Assembly: GCF_945605565.1 (NCBI RefSeq)
Contig: NZ_OX216966.1
Location: 3,588,001-3,652,000, forward strand
DNA from: Paenibacillus dendritiformis
GTDB taxonomy: Bacteria > Bacillota > Bacilli > Paenibacillales > Paenibacillaceae
Direction of reading: 5' to 3'
Length of the DNA stretch: 64,000 nucleotides
Positions 17,950-26,387 of the stretch are shown in pieces. Within the stretch, counting starts at the first letter, position 1, and every line of letters begins with the position of its first letter. Made by a program: the position numbers and the translations under genes. The notes below the pieces were generated by a model. It ran no database searches, was not told the DNA's origin, and saw only the letters and a program-made list of their open reading frames with translations.

Positions 17950-20175
17950 ATGACGAATGCAGGTGCAGCATCAATGTTAGATGACATGAAAATATTCGTA
18001 TCGAAGGAAGCGAACCGCGCGATTTCCTTTACCAATAAGGAGTCCGCGTTTTACTTTACGCAGTCTCACCATACGAATCATCCGGAGCATGCTTATTTTG
18101 AAGGATGGAATATTGCGAAACGCCGGATATTTCAGGGCTATCATTTATATGAAGGCGGCCGCAGGCTGGATAATCAGCATTCCCAAGTGTGCGTCTATCC
18201 TTATAAAATGGTGCGCGAGCATGGTTCTCTCACAGAGGAGCTGTGGATGCTGGATTATCGAAATGTGCTGGAAATCCGCCTTGCCGGCTCGCAGCAGCCG
18301 ACCATCGGCATGGAGCTTAGAGGAGAGAACGTGAAGCCGATAGGTCAAGAGGGTCATATCCTGATCTTTGCGGCTGTCGCAGAAGGCTGGGTGATCGCGG
18401 TAGGCTCCAGGCGGCTGCAGCCGTTAACGCTGGAAGGACACATCATCTCTGCGGATGCGAAGGAGGAAGGCTTCTGCATCGCTGCCGGCAGAACGGCAGA
18501 GGAAGCCGTCGCTCTGCTGCAGGATACGAGGGGGCAGGTCGATCGCCTCAAGATGGACCGTGTCAAGCGCATGGAACGTCTGCTTCTCGAGAATACCTAT
18601 CTGAAAACCACAGATGATACACTGGAGCTGGCTCTGCGCTGGCTAAGCATCACGATGGATCAGCTCGTCACGAGACAGCAAGGAGACGGGATCTACGCCG
18701 GGCTTCCTTGGTTCAATGAATATTGGGGGCGGGACCAGTTCATTTCGCTTCCGGGGGCTGTCTTGGTTAGCGGACAATTCGACACGGCACGCAACATTCT
18801 GCTTTCTTTTGCCGAATTTCAGAATACGGATCAGGATTCCAAATTTTACGGCAGAATGCCGAATATCCTTGCCCCTGAAAATATTGATTATCATACAACG
18901 GACGGCACGCCGCGATTTGTTATCCAACTGCAGGATTATGTCAAATATTCCGGCGATACGGAAATTATTAAAGAGCTGTATCCAGCCGTTATTCGCAGCA
19001 TTCAAGGATCCATTGACCACTGGATGGACGAGAAGGGCTACCTCATGCATGCCGACAATGAAACGTGGATGGATGCCCGGGACAGTCAACTGCAATCCTA
19101 TTCGCCAAGGGATACGCGGGCCAATGACATTCAGGCGCTATGGTACAACCAACTGCTGGCCGGTGTGTACTTCGCCGAGTATATGAAGGATGACGAGCAT
19201 GCTGAACAGTGGAAGCAGATAGCAGATCAGTTGAAAAAGAATTTTGAGAAGGATTACCGCGATGCCGAGCATTCTTATTTGGCCGACCGGCTGGATAAGG
19301 AAGGCAACCCGGAGTTCTCCCTGCGTCCGAATCAGCTCTTTGCTTTTGACATGTTCGATGATCAGGAGTTCGCTTGTCAGGCCATCCGAACGGCTTGGGA
19401 AGAGCTTGTATATCCTTGGGGAGTCGCTTCTCTGGACCGGCGCCATCCGTTGTTCCATCCGTTCCACTTGACACCTTATTATCATAAGGATGCCGCTTAT
19501 CACAACGGCGCCGTATGGCTCTGGCTGAACGGCATCGCGATACAGCGCATGATTGAGGCGGGAGAGGAAGAGACAGCCTATCGATTGTTCAAGAACATGA
19601 ACGGGATGGCGCTGACCAAGGGGGTCGTTGGCGGACTGTGCGAAAATATGGATGCCTACCCGCATGAAGGCGAGAGCTGGGCCAAGCTGACGGGGGCGTA
19701 TCTGCAAGCCTGGTCCAATGCCGAGCACTTGCGGGTATGGTACCAATGCTTTTTGGGAGTCCGGCCGGATCTGATTCGGCATACGTTAGTCCTCGCTCCG
19801 CGAATACCGGAGGAGATTCCGGATCTGAATTATGCGATCAACGTGGGCAAGGGCCGCATTGCCGCAGAGTACCGCAATGAAGGGGCCAGGGTATATCGCT
19901 ATCAGTTCCAGGACCTCTCCTTGCGAGCAAGGATTGATATTTCGCCTTTTGAGCCGCTGGAGATAGAGATACGCCCTGATTCGGAGCTAAGGATAACGCA
20001 GGCCGACGGGACGCTGACCGTAACCCTGCTCGATCCTAACCATGACATCATCCAGGCGATGGAAGCCTCCGTCTCGCCAGCGCGCGCAGAGCAGCGGGCA
20101 AGACACCACCGCATCCTGAAGGATGTCCGCTTCGCCGAGCCGATGGATGTACAGAATCATCCTGTGATGAGATAA
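17950..20175 (+). CDS. Debranching-type glycosidase (amylo-alpha-1,6-glucosidase family)
   Basis: 741-residue cytoplasmic enzyme with no signal peptide. It has an N-terminal beta-rich domain (about 1-230), then an (alpha/alpha)6 barrel with the family signature WFNEYWGRDQF (about 258), ENIDYHTTDGTPRF, DNETWMDAR and a late HNGAVWLWLNG. This matches the glycogen-debranching GDE_C/GH133-like group. ATG 17950 follows CAGGAGG with ideal spacing; an ATG at 17929 has none. It lies 145 bases after the importer, suggesting intracellular processing of the imported oligosaccharide. The true linkage specificity is unknown. Confidence 0.88.
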   Translation: MTNAGAASMLDDMKIFVSKEANRAISFTNKESAFYFTQSHHTNHPEHAYFEGWNIAKRRIFQGYHLYEGGRRLDNQHSQVCVYPYKMVREHGSLTEELWMLDYRNVLEIRLAGSQQPTIGMELRGENVKPIGQEGHILIFAAVAEGWVIAVGSRRLQPLTLEGHIISADAKEEGFCIAAGRTAEEAVALLQDTRGQVDRLKMDRVKRMERLLLENTYLKTTDDTLELALRWLSITMDQLVTRQQGDGIYAGLPWFNEYWGRDQFISLPGAVLVSGQFDTARNILLSFAEFQNTDQDSKFYGRMPNILAPENIDYHTTDGTPRFVIQLQDYVKYSGDTEIIKELYPAVIRSIQGSIDHWMDEKGYLMHADNETWMDARDSQLQSYSPRDTRANDIQALWYNQLLAGVYFAEYMKDDEHAEQWKQIADQLKKNFEKDYRDAEHSYLADRLDKEGNPEFSLRPNQLFAFDMFDDQEFACQAIRTAWEELVYPWGVASLDRRHPLFHPFHLTPYYHKDAAYHNGAVWLWLNGIAIQRMIEAGEEETAYRLFKNMNGMALTKGVVGGLCENMDAYPHEGESWAKLTGAYLQAWSNAEHLRVWYQCFLGVRPDLIRHTLVLAPRIPEEIPDLNYAINVGKGRIAAEYRNEGARVYRYQFQDLSLRARIDISPFEPLEIEIRPDSELRITQADGTLTVTLLDPNHDIIQAMEASVSPARAEQRARHHRILKDVRFAEPMDVQNHPVMR

Positions 20176-20207
20176 AGTTGTCTCAATAAAATAGCGAGTG
20201 TCAATCG

Positions 20208-20242
20208 AGATCCTGCTATCAAAAAATGGCAGGGATCTTTAT
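20208..20242 (+). terminator. Terminator of the sugar operon
   Basis: AGATCCTGC / GCAGGGATCT stem (one bulge) followed by TTTAT. Confidence 0.6.
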
Positions 20243-20277
20243 AATGGAAAGAAAATGGACGCAAAAGGACTGATTTG

Positions 20278-20634
20278 GTGATAAGAACCATAAGCAAGCA
20301 TAATCATTCAGAACATTATATCTGGGGCAATAACTGTGACGGGTGGCGATTGGTTGATGAAGAAGCTAGAAGCATCATTCATGAACGGATGCCGCCCGGA
20401 ACAAGCGAGGTCAGACATTTACATACGAGAGCAGCGCAATTTTTCTTTGTACTCTCCGGAATGATGACCATCGAAGTGAATGGAACCGAACATCAACTCA
20501 ATCCGCACGAAGGAATCGAAGTGCCGCCAGAAGTGCCGCATCAAGTATGGAATACATCGAACACAGATATCGAATTTCTCGTCATATCTACACCCAGTAC
20601 AAGGAATGATCGAAAGATAGCAGATGTTGGATGA
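20278..20634 (+). CDS. Small cupin-domain protein
   Basis: 118 residues with one conserved beta-barrel. Cupin motif 1 is GTSEVRHLHTRAAQFFFVLSG with metal-type His residues, and motif 2 is PPEVPHQVWN. The start is GTG 20278 (or TTG 20275) behind AAAAGGAC. The role is unknown; small cupins can be isomerases, dioxygenases or binding proteins. It may be co-transcribed with the VOC gene 38 bases downstream. Confidence 0.9.
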   Translation: MIRTISKHNHSEHYIWGNNCDGWRLVDEEARSIIHERMPPGTSEVRHLHTRAAQFFFVLSGMMTIEVNGTEHQLNPHEGIEVPPEVPHQVWNTSNTDIEFLVISTPSTRNDRKIADVG

Positions 20635-20671
20635 AACCACGAAGTGAGGAAAATGAAAGGTGTGACAATGA

Positions 20672-21052
20672 ATGAAAAATAAGATTCTTGAAAAATTAGA
20701 ACATGTGCAAATTCCCGTTAAAAGCTTAGATAAATCGATTCAGTGGTACACTACGAATCTCGGCTTTTCCTTACAAGGCAAGTCAGAGGGACGGCATGCC
20801 TTCTTAACTTTGCCTGAGGGACCCATGTTAATGCTGTGGGAAACAAAAGATGACACACAAGCAAACTTTTCCTTCAACGGGGAAACGATGCCCGTATTAC
20901 TGTATAACACGAAGCAAATTCATAAATTACATGAAGAACTCAAATCGAAAGACGTCGTAATCACGTTCTTTCAAGACGAAGGGTTTGGATGGGTTCTAAA
21001 ATTTATAGATTTGAACGGCAACATGTGGGGAGTCATTCAATTAAAGGAATGA
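20672..21052 (+). CDS. VOC/glyoxalase-fold protein
   Basis: 126 residues with two beta-alpha-beta-beta-beta modules (LEHVQIPVKSLDKSIQWYTTNLGF at the start, FIDLNGNMWGVIQ at the end). It belongs to the glyoxalase/bleomycin-resistance/dioxygenase superfamily. RBS GAAAGGTG. AT-richer than the flanks. The substrate cannot be predicted. Confidence 0.9.
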   Translation: MKNKILEKLEHVQIPVKSLDKSIQWYTTNLGFSLQGKSEGRHAFLTLPEGPMLMLWETKDDTQANFSFNGETMPVLLYNTKQIHKLHEELKSKDVVITFFQDEGFGWVLKFIDLNGNMWGVIQLKE

Positions 21053-21075
21053 AATCTGGTAAAGAGAGGAATGTC

Positions 21076-21304
21076 GTGCAGGATATCATTGCTTACTATG
21101 AGCGGTATGACGAAGACGGAAGACGGATACGGGACAATTATCATCGGACCGAATTTCTATTAACTCTAAAGTTTTTGGAGCAAGCCTGGAAGCACGATTT
21201 TTGACGCGGGCGCCGAAACAGGACGGTATTCCTTTCATTTTGGAGATCAGGGGCATACGTTAACGGCTCGTAAGACCTGGAACAACGGGCGCGGATCTGG
21301 TTGA
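21076..21304 (+). pseudogene. Frameshifted and truncated SAM-dependent methyltransferase
   Basis: GTG 21076 behind AGAGAGGA opens a frame reading QDIIAYYERYDEDGRRIRDN..., the N-terminus of a class I methyltransferase. It stops at 21204. From about 21191 the -1 frame continues with STIFDAGAETGRYSFHFGDQ, the SAM-binding motif I, and stops at 21304. One frameshift near 21191 explains both halves, and the rest of the protein is absent. This is a dead gene. Confidence 0.7.
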
Positions 21305-21598
21305 CGCCATTCAGCCGCCTCATGCCGTACATTTGAAGAGTGAAGGGCTGCTGCAGGGAACGATCCAACTCATTGCAGAGAGAGAATGGATGTCCGGTAA
21401 CTTTATTCCAAAGGGATTGAGGAGCTAATAAATATTTGGAGTGAAGATTTACAACACGGATCAGCTCATCGACGAAAAAGAAAGCGTGCGCAGCCGGAAG
21501 CAGAATCGCTGTGCACGCTGACTTTGGCGGGGCAATAGCTGCCGTTCTTGATTGCGCTGTGAGGTCTTGACGAATAGAAAGGTAGCTGATAAACTTCA
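21285..21598 (+). other. Coding-like debris before the Zur operon
   Basis: A 47-codon frame (21285-21428) reads ADLVDAIQPPHAVHLKSEGL... and ends IPKGLRS, with protein-like composition but no start or RBS. It looks like the tail of another deleted gene. Nothing certain lies in 21429-21598. Confidence 0.3.
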
Positions 21599-21603
21599 TT
21601 AAA

Positions 21604-21616
21604 CGTAATAATTACG
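21604..21616. promoter_or_regulatory. Zur-box-like palindrome, distal
   Basis: CGTAAT-A-ATTACG, a perfect 6-1-6 palindrome flanked by AA and ATT, close to the Bacillus Zur consensus TCGTAATNATTACGA (one mismatch at the outer left base). It is about 280 bases before the permease start. Confidence 0.65.
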
Positions 21617-21842
21617 ATTAAGATCAAAGTAAGGGGTATTCAGCGCAGGAGCGATGTGCTTAACCGTGTAGAAGGGAGTGAAGCGGATCAAAAAAACGAT
21701 GATATAAGTCACTGAATGGTGAAGTTCGTTCGTTATAGTATGGAGAGGAATGCTCTTAATTTTTAATATTTCGCAGCGATTGGAGCAACTTCTTCTTTTT
21801 GTGGGGAATGTATGCAAAAAAATGAGCCAACGTCTCTGTAAA

Positions 21843-21857
21843 TCGTAATAATTACAT
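21843..21857. promoter_or_regulatory. Zur-box-like site, proximal
   Basis: TCGTAATAATTACAT: left half identical to the Zur consensus, right half with two mismatches. It ends 28 bases before the permease ATG, where a bound repressor would block the transcript. The stretch between the two boxes (21617-21842) holds no gene that I recognise. Confidence 0.7.
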
Positions 21858-21884
21858 ATAAATAATGATGATGAAGGTTGTGAA

Positions 21885-22961
21885 ATGATGAAAGAACCGG
21901 CAGACTTCCGCCGCCGCTCCTTCTTTTTTACGGCCATTCTATTGGCGCTGACGGCGGGGCTCGTCCTATCGATAACGCTCGCGGTGATGCTGGGGCCGGT
22001 TCCGATCGCTCCGGCAACGGTCTGGAAAATCGCCTTTTCCCATCTGCCGGGCTTCAATGGATGGATTGAGGAGACATGGGACATGGGACAGGGGCACATT
22101 GTGTGGGATATTCGTTTTCCGCGCGTGCTGCTTGGCGTCGTCGTCGGCGCGGGGCTGTCCGTTGCCGGTGCCGCCATTCAAGCGCTGATGCGCAATTCCT
22201 TGGCTGACCCTTATATACTAGGCGTGTCGTCGGGGGCGTCTGCGGCGGCCACGCTTGTCATTCTGTTCGGCGCATTCCGCTTCTTCGGCCAATATGCGCT
22301 TTCCTTATCCGCTTTTCTCGGTTCGCTTGCTGTAATGGCTATCGTCATGGTTCTAGCTCGCGTGGGAGGCAGGATAGCAACGAGCCGGCTTTTATTGTCA
22401 GGCATCGCGGTGTCCATGATGATGTCGGCCATCACCAATTTGATCGTAACGATGGCGCCGCGCGAAGAAGGCATTCGATCGGCGATGTATTGGATGATGG
22501 GAAGCCTGACGGGGGCCAAGTGGGAGTATTTGACCCTCCCCGCCTTAATCGTGATTGCCGGTACGATCTTTTTGCTTGTTCAGTACCGGGCGCTGAACGC
22601 CTTGCTGATGGGGGAGGAGGCGGCGCTTACCCTCGGCGTCAATCTCCATGCCTTCCGCAAATGGCTGGTCGTTGTGGTCGCCCTGTTGACGGGAACGATT
22701 GTGGCTGTGAGCGGCGCGATCGGCTTTGTCGGCTTGATGATCCCCCATATCGTGCGGCTCATGGTCGGTTCGGATCATCGCCGCGTTCTCCCGGTCAGCC
22801 TATTGCTGGGGGCCATCTTCATCGTATGGGCCGATGTATTGGCGCGGCTTGTGCTGGCGCCAGAGGAACTGCCAATCGGCATTGTCACCGCTTTATGCGG
22901 AGGTCCTTTCTTTATCTGGCTGCTGCGGCGGAACTCATATTCTTTTGGAGGCGGAAAATGA
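21885..22961 (+). CDS. FecCD/BtuC-family ABC importer permease
   Basis: 358 residues with about ten membrane helices. Family stretches are RFPRVLLGVVVGAGLSVAGA (about 86), ADPYILGVSSGASA and GAIGFVGLMIPHIVR (about 273), as in permeases for iron-siderophores, heme or cobalamin. It starts ATGATG behind GAAGG, overlaps the ATPase start by ATGA, and heads the five-gene operon behind the Zur-like boxes. The family does not fix the cargo; Zur control would suggest a zinc complex or zinc-sparing cofactor rather than iron. Confidence 0.94.
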   Translation: MMKEPADFRRRSFFFTAILLALTAGLVLSITLAVMLGPVPIAPATVWKIAFSHLPGFNGWIEETWDMGQGHIVWDIRFPRVLLGVVVGAGLSVAGAAIQALMRNSLADPYILGVSSGASAAATLVILFGAFRFFGQYALSLSAFLGSLAVMAIVMVLARVGGRIATSRLLLSGIAVSMMMSAITNLIVTMAPREEGIRSAMYWMMGSLTGAKWEYLTLPALIVIAGTIFLLVQYRALNALLMGEEAALTLGVNLHAFRKWLVVVVALLTGTIVAVSGAIGFVGLMIPHIVRLMVGSDHRRVLPVSLLLGAIFIVWADVLARLVLAPEELPIGIVTALCGGPFFIWLLRRNSYSFGGGK

Positions 22962-23737
22962 ACGTCGAAGTGAAAGACCTGTCGTTCAGCATTCAGGATA
23001 AACGATTGATTGAAGCGATATGCCTGGATGTGCGGGAAGGCGAGATGGTCGGCTTGATCGGCCCGAACGGCAGCGGGAAATCGACGCTGCTCAAAAATAT
23101 ATATCGCGTGCTGGAGCCCGATTCGGGCGAAATCCTGCTGAACGGACAACGTGTATCCCGGTTGCCGCAAAAGGAATTGGCCAGACAGTTGGCGGTGGTC
23201 GGCCAGGAGGCGTCTGCCGCGTTTGATTTTGCAGTCCGGGATATCGTGATGATGGGACGCAGTCCGCATAAGAAAATGTTCGAAGCGGATTCGATAGAGG
23301 ATTACGAGATTGTGGAGCAGGCGCTGACGCGAGTCGGCTTGCTGCATGCCGCGGGCAGCAGCTTCTCCGACTTGTCTGGCGGAGAAAAGCAGCGCGTGCT
23401 GATTGCGAGGGCGCTGGCGCAGCAGGCGCGCGTTCTCATTCTGGATGAACCGACCAACCATCTGGATATCCGGTATCAGCTGCAGATGATGGATCTGGTG
23501 AAGGAACTGAAGCTGACCTGTCTTGCCGCGCTGCATGATTTGAACATCGCGGCTTGCTACTGCGATCGCATCTATGTGATGCAAGATGGCCGGATGGCGG
23601 CTTCCGGAAGCCCCGAGCAAGTGATGCGGCCGGATCTGCTGTACGACGTATTCGGGGTTCGGACGGAGATTGCCATCCATCCGTTGACGGGAAAACCGTC
23701 GATTACGTTTTTGCCGGACAGAATCGTCAGCTTATGA
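22958..23737 (+). CDS. ABC importer ATP-binding protein (FepC/BtuD-type)
   Basis: 259 residues. Walker A GPNGSGKST (about 36), signature LSGGEKQR (about 138), Walker B VLILDEPTNHLD (about 159) and the switch His in ALHDLN. The true start is the ATG overlapping the permease stop, behind GGAGGCGG. It energises the permease at 21885. Confidence 0.95.
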   Translation: MNVEVKDLSFSIQDKRLIEAICLDVREGEMVGLIGPNGSGKSTLLKNIYRVLEPDSGEILLNGQRVSRLPQKELARQLAVVGQEASAAFDFAVRDIVMMGRSPHKKMFEADSIEDYEIVEQALTRVGLLHAAGSSFSDLSGGEKQRVLIARALAQQARVLILDEPTNHLDIRYQLQMMDLVKELKLTCLAALHDLNIAACYCDRIYVMQDGRMAASGSPEQVMRPDLLYDVFGVRTEIAIHPLTGKPSITFLPDRIVSL

Positions 23738-23759
23738 CATAGGAAGGGAGGCGGAGCCG

Positions 23760-24833
23760 ATGGCGATGACCCGATGCAGCTACTGTCAATTCACATATGA
23801 CGAATGGTATGGCGATACGCGCAACGGTGTCCCTGCTGGCACACCGCTCGAGGACTTGGCCGGTACGCTATGCTCTCGCTGCGGGATGCAGGGCAACCGG
23901 CATGAATGGCAGCCGAATCCGAAGTACGCGGGTCAGGAGGCTGAATATTATGACCAGTTTGCCGGAAAAGCGGGGATTGCGTTCTACCGGCACTGGCTGG
24001 AGCAAGCGGCGGAACCGCCGAGCGTACTGGAGCTAGGCGTCGGCACCGGACGTCTGGCGGTCGAGCTGGCCGGCCGGGCTGCCCGCTACTGCGGGGTCGA
24101 TTGGAGTCCGATGATGCTTAAGGCTGCAGATACAAAGCGCAAGCGCATGTTCAAAGAGGAAGCAGAGCAGCGGCTGGAGCTGGCGGAGGAGGACGTTCTC
24201 ACGTTCCACGATCCCGCCGCCTATACCCATGTGCTGTGCCCGGATGGGTTATTGCAGCATTTTACGCGGATGGAGGAGCATATTGCGCTGCTCCGTAATA
24301 TCCATCGTGGGCTGCAGGCAGGAGGCTGGATCGCCGTCGATCTGCTCCTGCCTCCAGGCGGCGCCGCTTGGCAGTCGCTGGAGCGGAAGCGCGTACAGCC
24401 GCAAAAGCTTGTTCGCCGCCAGATCGAGGGGTCAACCTCACTTTCCCGGCAGATCTTTCATTGCGCCATCGCTTACGAGACATATATCGAAGGTGTCATG
24501 GAGTCCCGGTACCTGGTCGAGCGCGAATATGCGCTAATCACCCCTAAAGAAGCCGTACTGCTCCTCGCTTCAGAAGGATTTGAGGTGACGCGGATGATTC
24601 AAAATTATGGCTCGTCCACGCCATGGCGAACAGCACTTCCTCCGGGAGTCAATGAAATAGGGATCGATCCGGATGCCGGTGAGACGATAGAGGAAGCGCT
24701 CGCGGCCGGGAAAGATGTGCAGCCGTATCGTGAGAGAGCATGGATGAACGGCGGATATCCGCTGCACGGCGCGATGCCGGCTCTATCGCCCGATGCCTCG
24801 GCAACGATGACGCTGATTGCCCGGAAGAAATGA
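23760..24833 (+). CDS. Class I SAM methyltransferase with N-terminal rubredoxin-like domain
   Basis: 357 residues. Residues 5-45 read like rubredoxin: CSYC, then YDEWYGD, NGVPAGTPLEDL and CSRCG, giving two Cys-x2-Cys knuckles with the usual spacer landmarks. From about 80 a Rossmann methyltransferase follows, with SAM motif I VLELGVGTGRLAVEL (about 90), an acidic GVDWSP, and later HVLCPDGLLQHF. Its RBS is GGAAGGGAGG. It sits between the ATPase and binding-protein genes of an importer, which is unusual for a methyltransferase. It might modify the imported ligand or a metallophore; this is inference. The rubredoxin-like part could bind Zn or Fe. Confidence 0.85.
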   Translation: MAMTRCSYCQFTYDEWYGDTRNGVPAGTPLEDLAGTLCSRCGMQGNRHEWQPNPKYAGQEAEYYDQFAGKAGIAFYRHWLEQAAEPPSVLELGVGTGRLAVELAGRAARYCGVDWSPMMLKAADTKRKRMFKEEAEQRLELAEEDVLTFHDPAAYTHVLCPDGLLQHFTRMEEHIALLRNIHRGLQAGGWIAVDLLLPPGGAAWQSLERKRVQPQKLVRRQIEGSTSLSRQIFHCAIAYETYIEGVMESRYLVEREYALITPKEAVLLLASEGFEVTRMIQNYGSSTPWRTALPPGVNEIGIDPDAGETIEEALAAGKDVQPYRERAWMNGGYPLHGAMPALSPDASATMTLIARKK

Positions 24834-24861
24834 CAGAACGAATAGACGGAGGAAGGATTGT

Positions 24862-25881
24862 ATGAATCGGAGAACGTTCACGAAGAGGTTGCTACTGCTA
24901 GGAATGACCATGATGCTCGTACTGCTGTCGGCATGCGGCAGTCCGGAACAGCCGGACGCGAAGCGCCAGGCGCAAGCAGAGCAGCCGGCGGCGCAGCAAG
25001 TGTCCGAGAGCGGAACGGTCGAGCTTGAAAATATGGGAGAGAAGCTGAGCTTCCCGGATGCGCCGAAGCGGGCGGTCACGCTGAACCAGCATGCGACCGA
25101 AGTGATGCTGGCACTCGGCCTGGAAGAATCGATGGTCGGAACGGCTTATCTCGACGACAGCATCCTGCCCGAATACAAGGAGAAGTATGACAAAATTCCG
25201 GTCCTCGCGGACAAATATCCATCGAAGGAAGTGTTCTTGTCAGTGTCTCCCGATTTCGCCTATGCGGGATGGAAGAGCGCGTTTGGAGAGAAAGCGCTTG
25301 GCTCGCGGGAGGATCTTGCCGGGCAGGGCGTGCTGACCTATGTGCAGGAATCCTCGAACAAGGCCGCGCCGACGCTGGAGGATGTGTACCAGGACATCTT
25401 GAATATCGGACGAATCTTCCGGGTGGAGAACAGAGCCGAAGCGGTCGTGAACGACATGCGCAAGAAGCTGGAAGATATTCAGGCGCAGATTGGCAGCGTG
25501 AGCGAGCCGCTTAACGTATTCGTTTTCGATAGCGGGGAAGACAAAGCGTTCACGGCCGCCAATACGTATTTAACCAGCTTGATTGCCAAGGTGGGCGGTA
25601 AAAATATTTTCGACGATATCGATAAAGGATGGGCCGAAGTCAGCTGGGAGGAAGTGGTGAGCCGCGACCCGGATGTCATTGTCATTGTCGATTATGGCGA
25701 CACGACGGCCGAACAGAAGCAAGAGCTGCTCCTGAACAAAGCGCCGTTGGCTGATGTGAAGGCGATCAAGAACAAGCGATTTATCGTGCTTCCGCTCTCG
25801 GCGGCTGCGGAGGGGATTCGTGCGCCGATCGCTTTGCAGACGCTCGCTGCCGGCTTGTATCCGGATAAAGTGCAGCCATAA
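24862..25881 (+). CDS. FepB/BtuF-type substrate-binding lipoprotein
   Basis: 339 residues. Signal peptide with twin Arg-Lys clusters and lipobox LLSAC (Cys about 21), then the Periplasmic_binding_2 fold. Landmarks are PDAPKRAVTLNQHATEVMLALGLE, VFLSVSPDFAY and VVSRDPDVIVIVDY. ATG 24862 follows GGAGGAAGGATTGT. It delivers the ligand to the FecCD permease. A run of charged and Gln-rich residues after the lipobox is a flexible tether. The ligand is unknown. Confidence 0.93.
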   Translation: MNRRTFTKRLLLLGMTMMLVLLSACGSPEQPDAKRQAQAEQPAAQQVSESGTVELENMGEKLSFPDAPKRAVTLNQHATEVMLALGLEESMVGTAYLDDSILPEYKEKYDKIPVLADKYPSKEVFLSVSPDFAYAGWKSAFGEKALGSREDLAGQGVLTYVQESSNKAAPTLEDVYQDILNIGRIFRVENRAEAVVNDMRKKLEDIQAQIGSVSEPLNVFVFDSGEDKAFTAANTYLTSLIAKVGGKNIFDDIDKGWAEVSWEEVVSRDPDVIVIVDYGDTTAEQKQELLLNKAPLADVKAIKNKRFIVLPLSAAAEGIRAPIALQTLAAGLYPDKVQP

Positions 25882-25908
25882 AAAGCAACAGGGGGAAGGA
25901 GAACATTC

Positions 25909-26271
25909 ATGGCAACATGGAATTTGGAGGAAACCCGCCATCATCTGCTGATCTGCAATGGCGGAAGCTGTATGAAGCAGCAGGCCGATGAAGTTACGCA
26001 AGCGATCCGGGATGAGATCTCTGCACTCGGAGCGAAAAAACAGATTCATACGACACGCACCCGCTGCAATGGCCGCTGTACGGACGCATGTGTCGTCATC
26101 GCCTACCCGGAAGGGGTCTGGTATAAGGAGATGACCCCGGAGCTGGGAAGGGAACTGGTGCGCAAGCAGCTGGCAGGCGAGCGGCTGGAGGAGCATACGG
26201 TCTATTCGTATGATCGCCGCTTCATCGCTACCGGCCGCTCTGTAGCTGGCAAAGATAAACCTACGAGCTAG
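25909..26271 (+). CDS. Thioredoxin-like [2Fe-2S] ferredoxin
   Basis: 120 residues. Four cysteines are arranged as HHLLICNGGSCMKQQ and, after about 35 residues, TRCNGRCTDACVV, the pattern of thioredoxin-fold [2Fe-2S] ferredoxins (also found in cobalamin operons and hydrogenase subunits); the second cluster has an extra Cys. RBS GGGGGAAGGAGA. It is last in the Zur-box operon, 27 bases after the binding protein. It could reduce an imported metal complex or the partner rubredoxin-like domain. Confidence 0.88.
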   Translation: MATWNLEETRHHLLICNGGSCMKQQADEVTQAIRDEISALGAKKQIHTTRTRCNGRCTDACVVIAYPEGVWYKEMTPELGRELVRKQLAGERLEEHTVYSYDRRFIATGRSVAGKDKPTS

Positions 26272-26387
26272 ATTTTACCATAGCTATAGCCAAGCCGTGT
26301 CCGCCACAGGCAACGTTCTTGACTGATGTCTATATGGAGAAGCATGAATTTTACCGGTCTCTGTTGATAATCCAGTCCTGAACATAA
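26272..26387. other. Gap after the Zur operon
   Basis: No gene or clear terminator is seen before the repeat element that begins at 26388. The hairpin at its start (26388-26432) may end transcription of the operon. Confidence 0.4.

Noticed and set aside
21599..22177. 192-codon minus-strand frame at the Zur boxes
   Set aside because: Antisense to the FecCD permease and its leader; low complexity and no RBS.
22490..22957. In-frame extension upstream of the ATPase start
   Set aside because: Overlaps the permease in another frame and the translation is low-quality; the ATGA-overlap start at 22958 is normal.
22775..23680. 301-codon minus-strand frame
   Set aside because: Antisense to the FecCD-operon ATPase.
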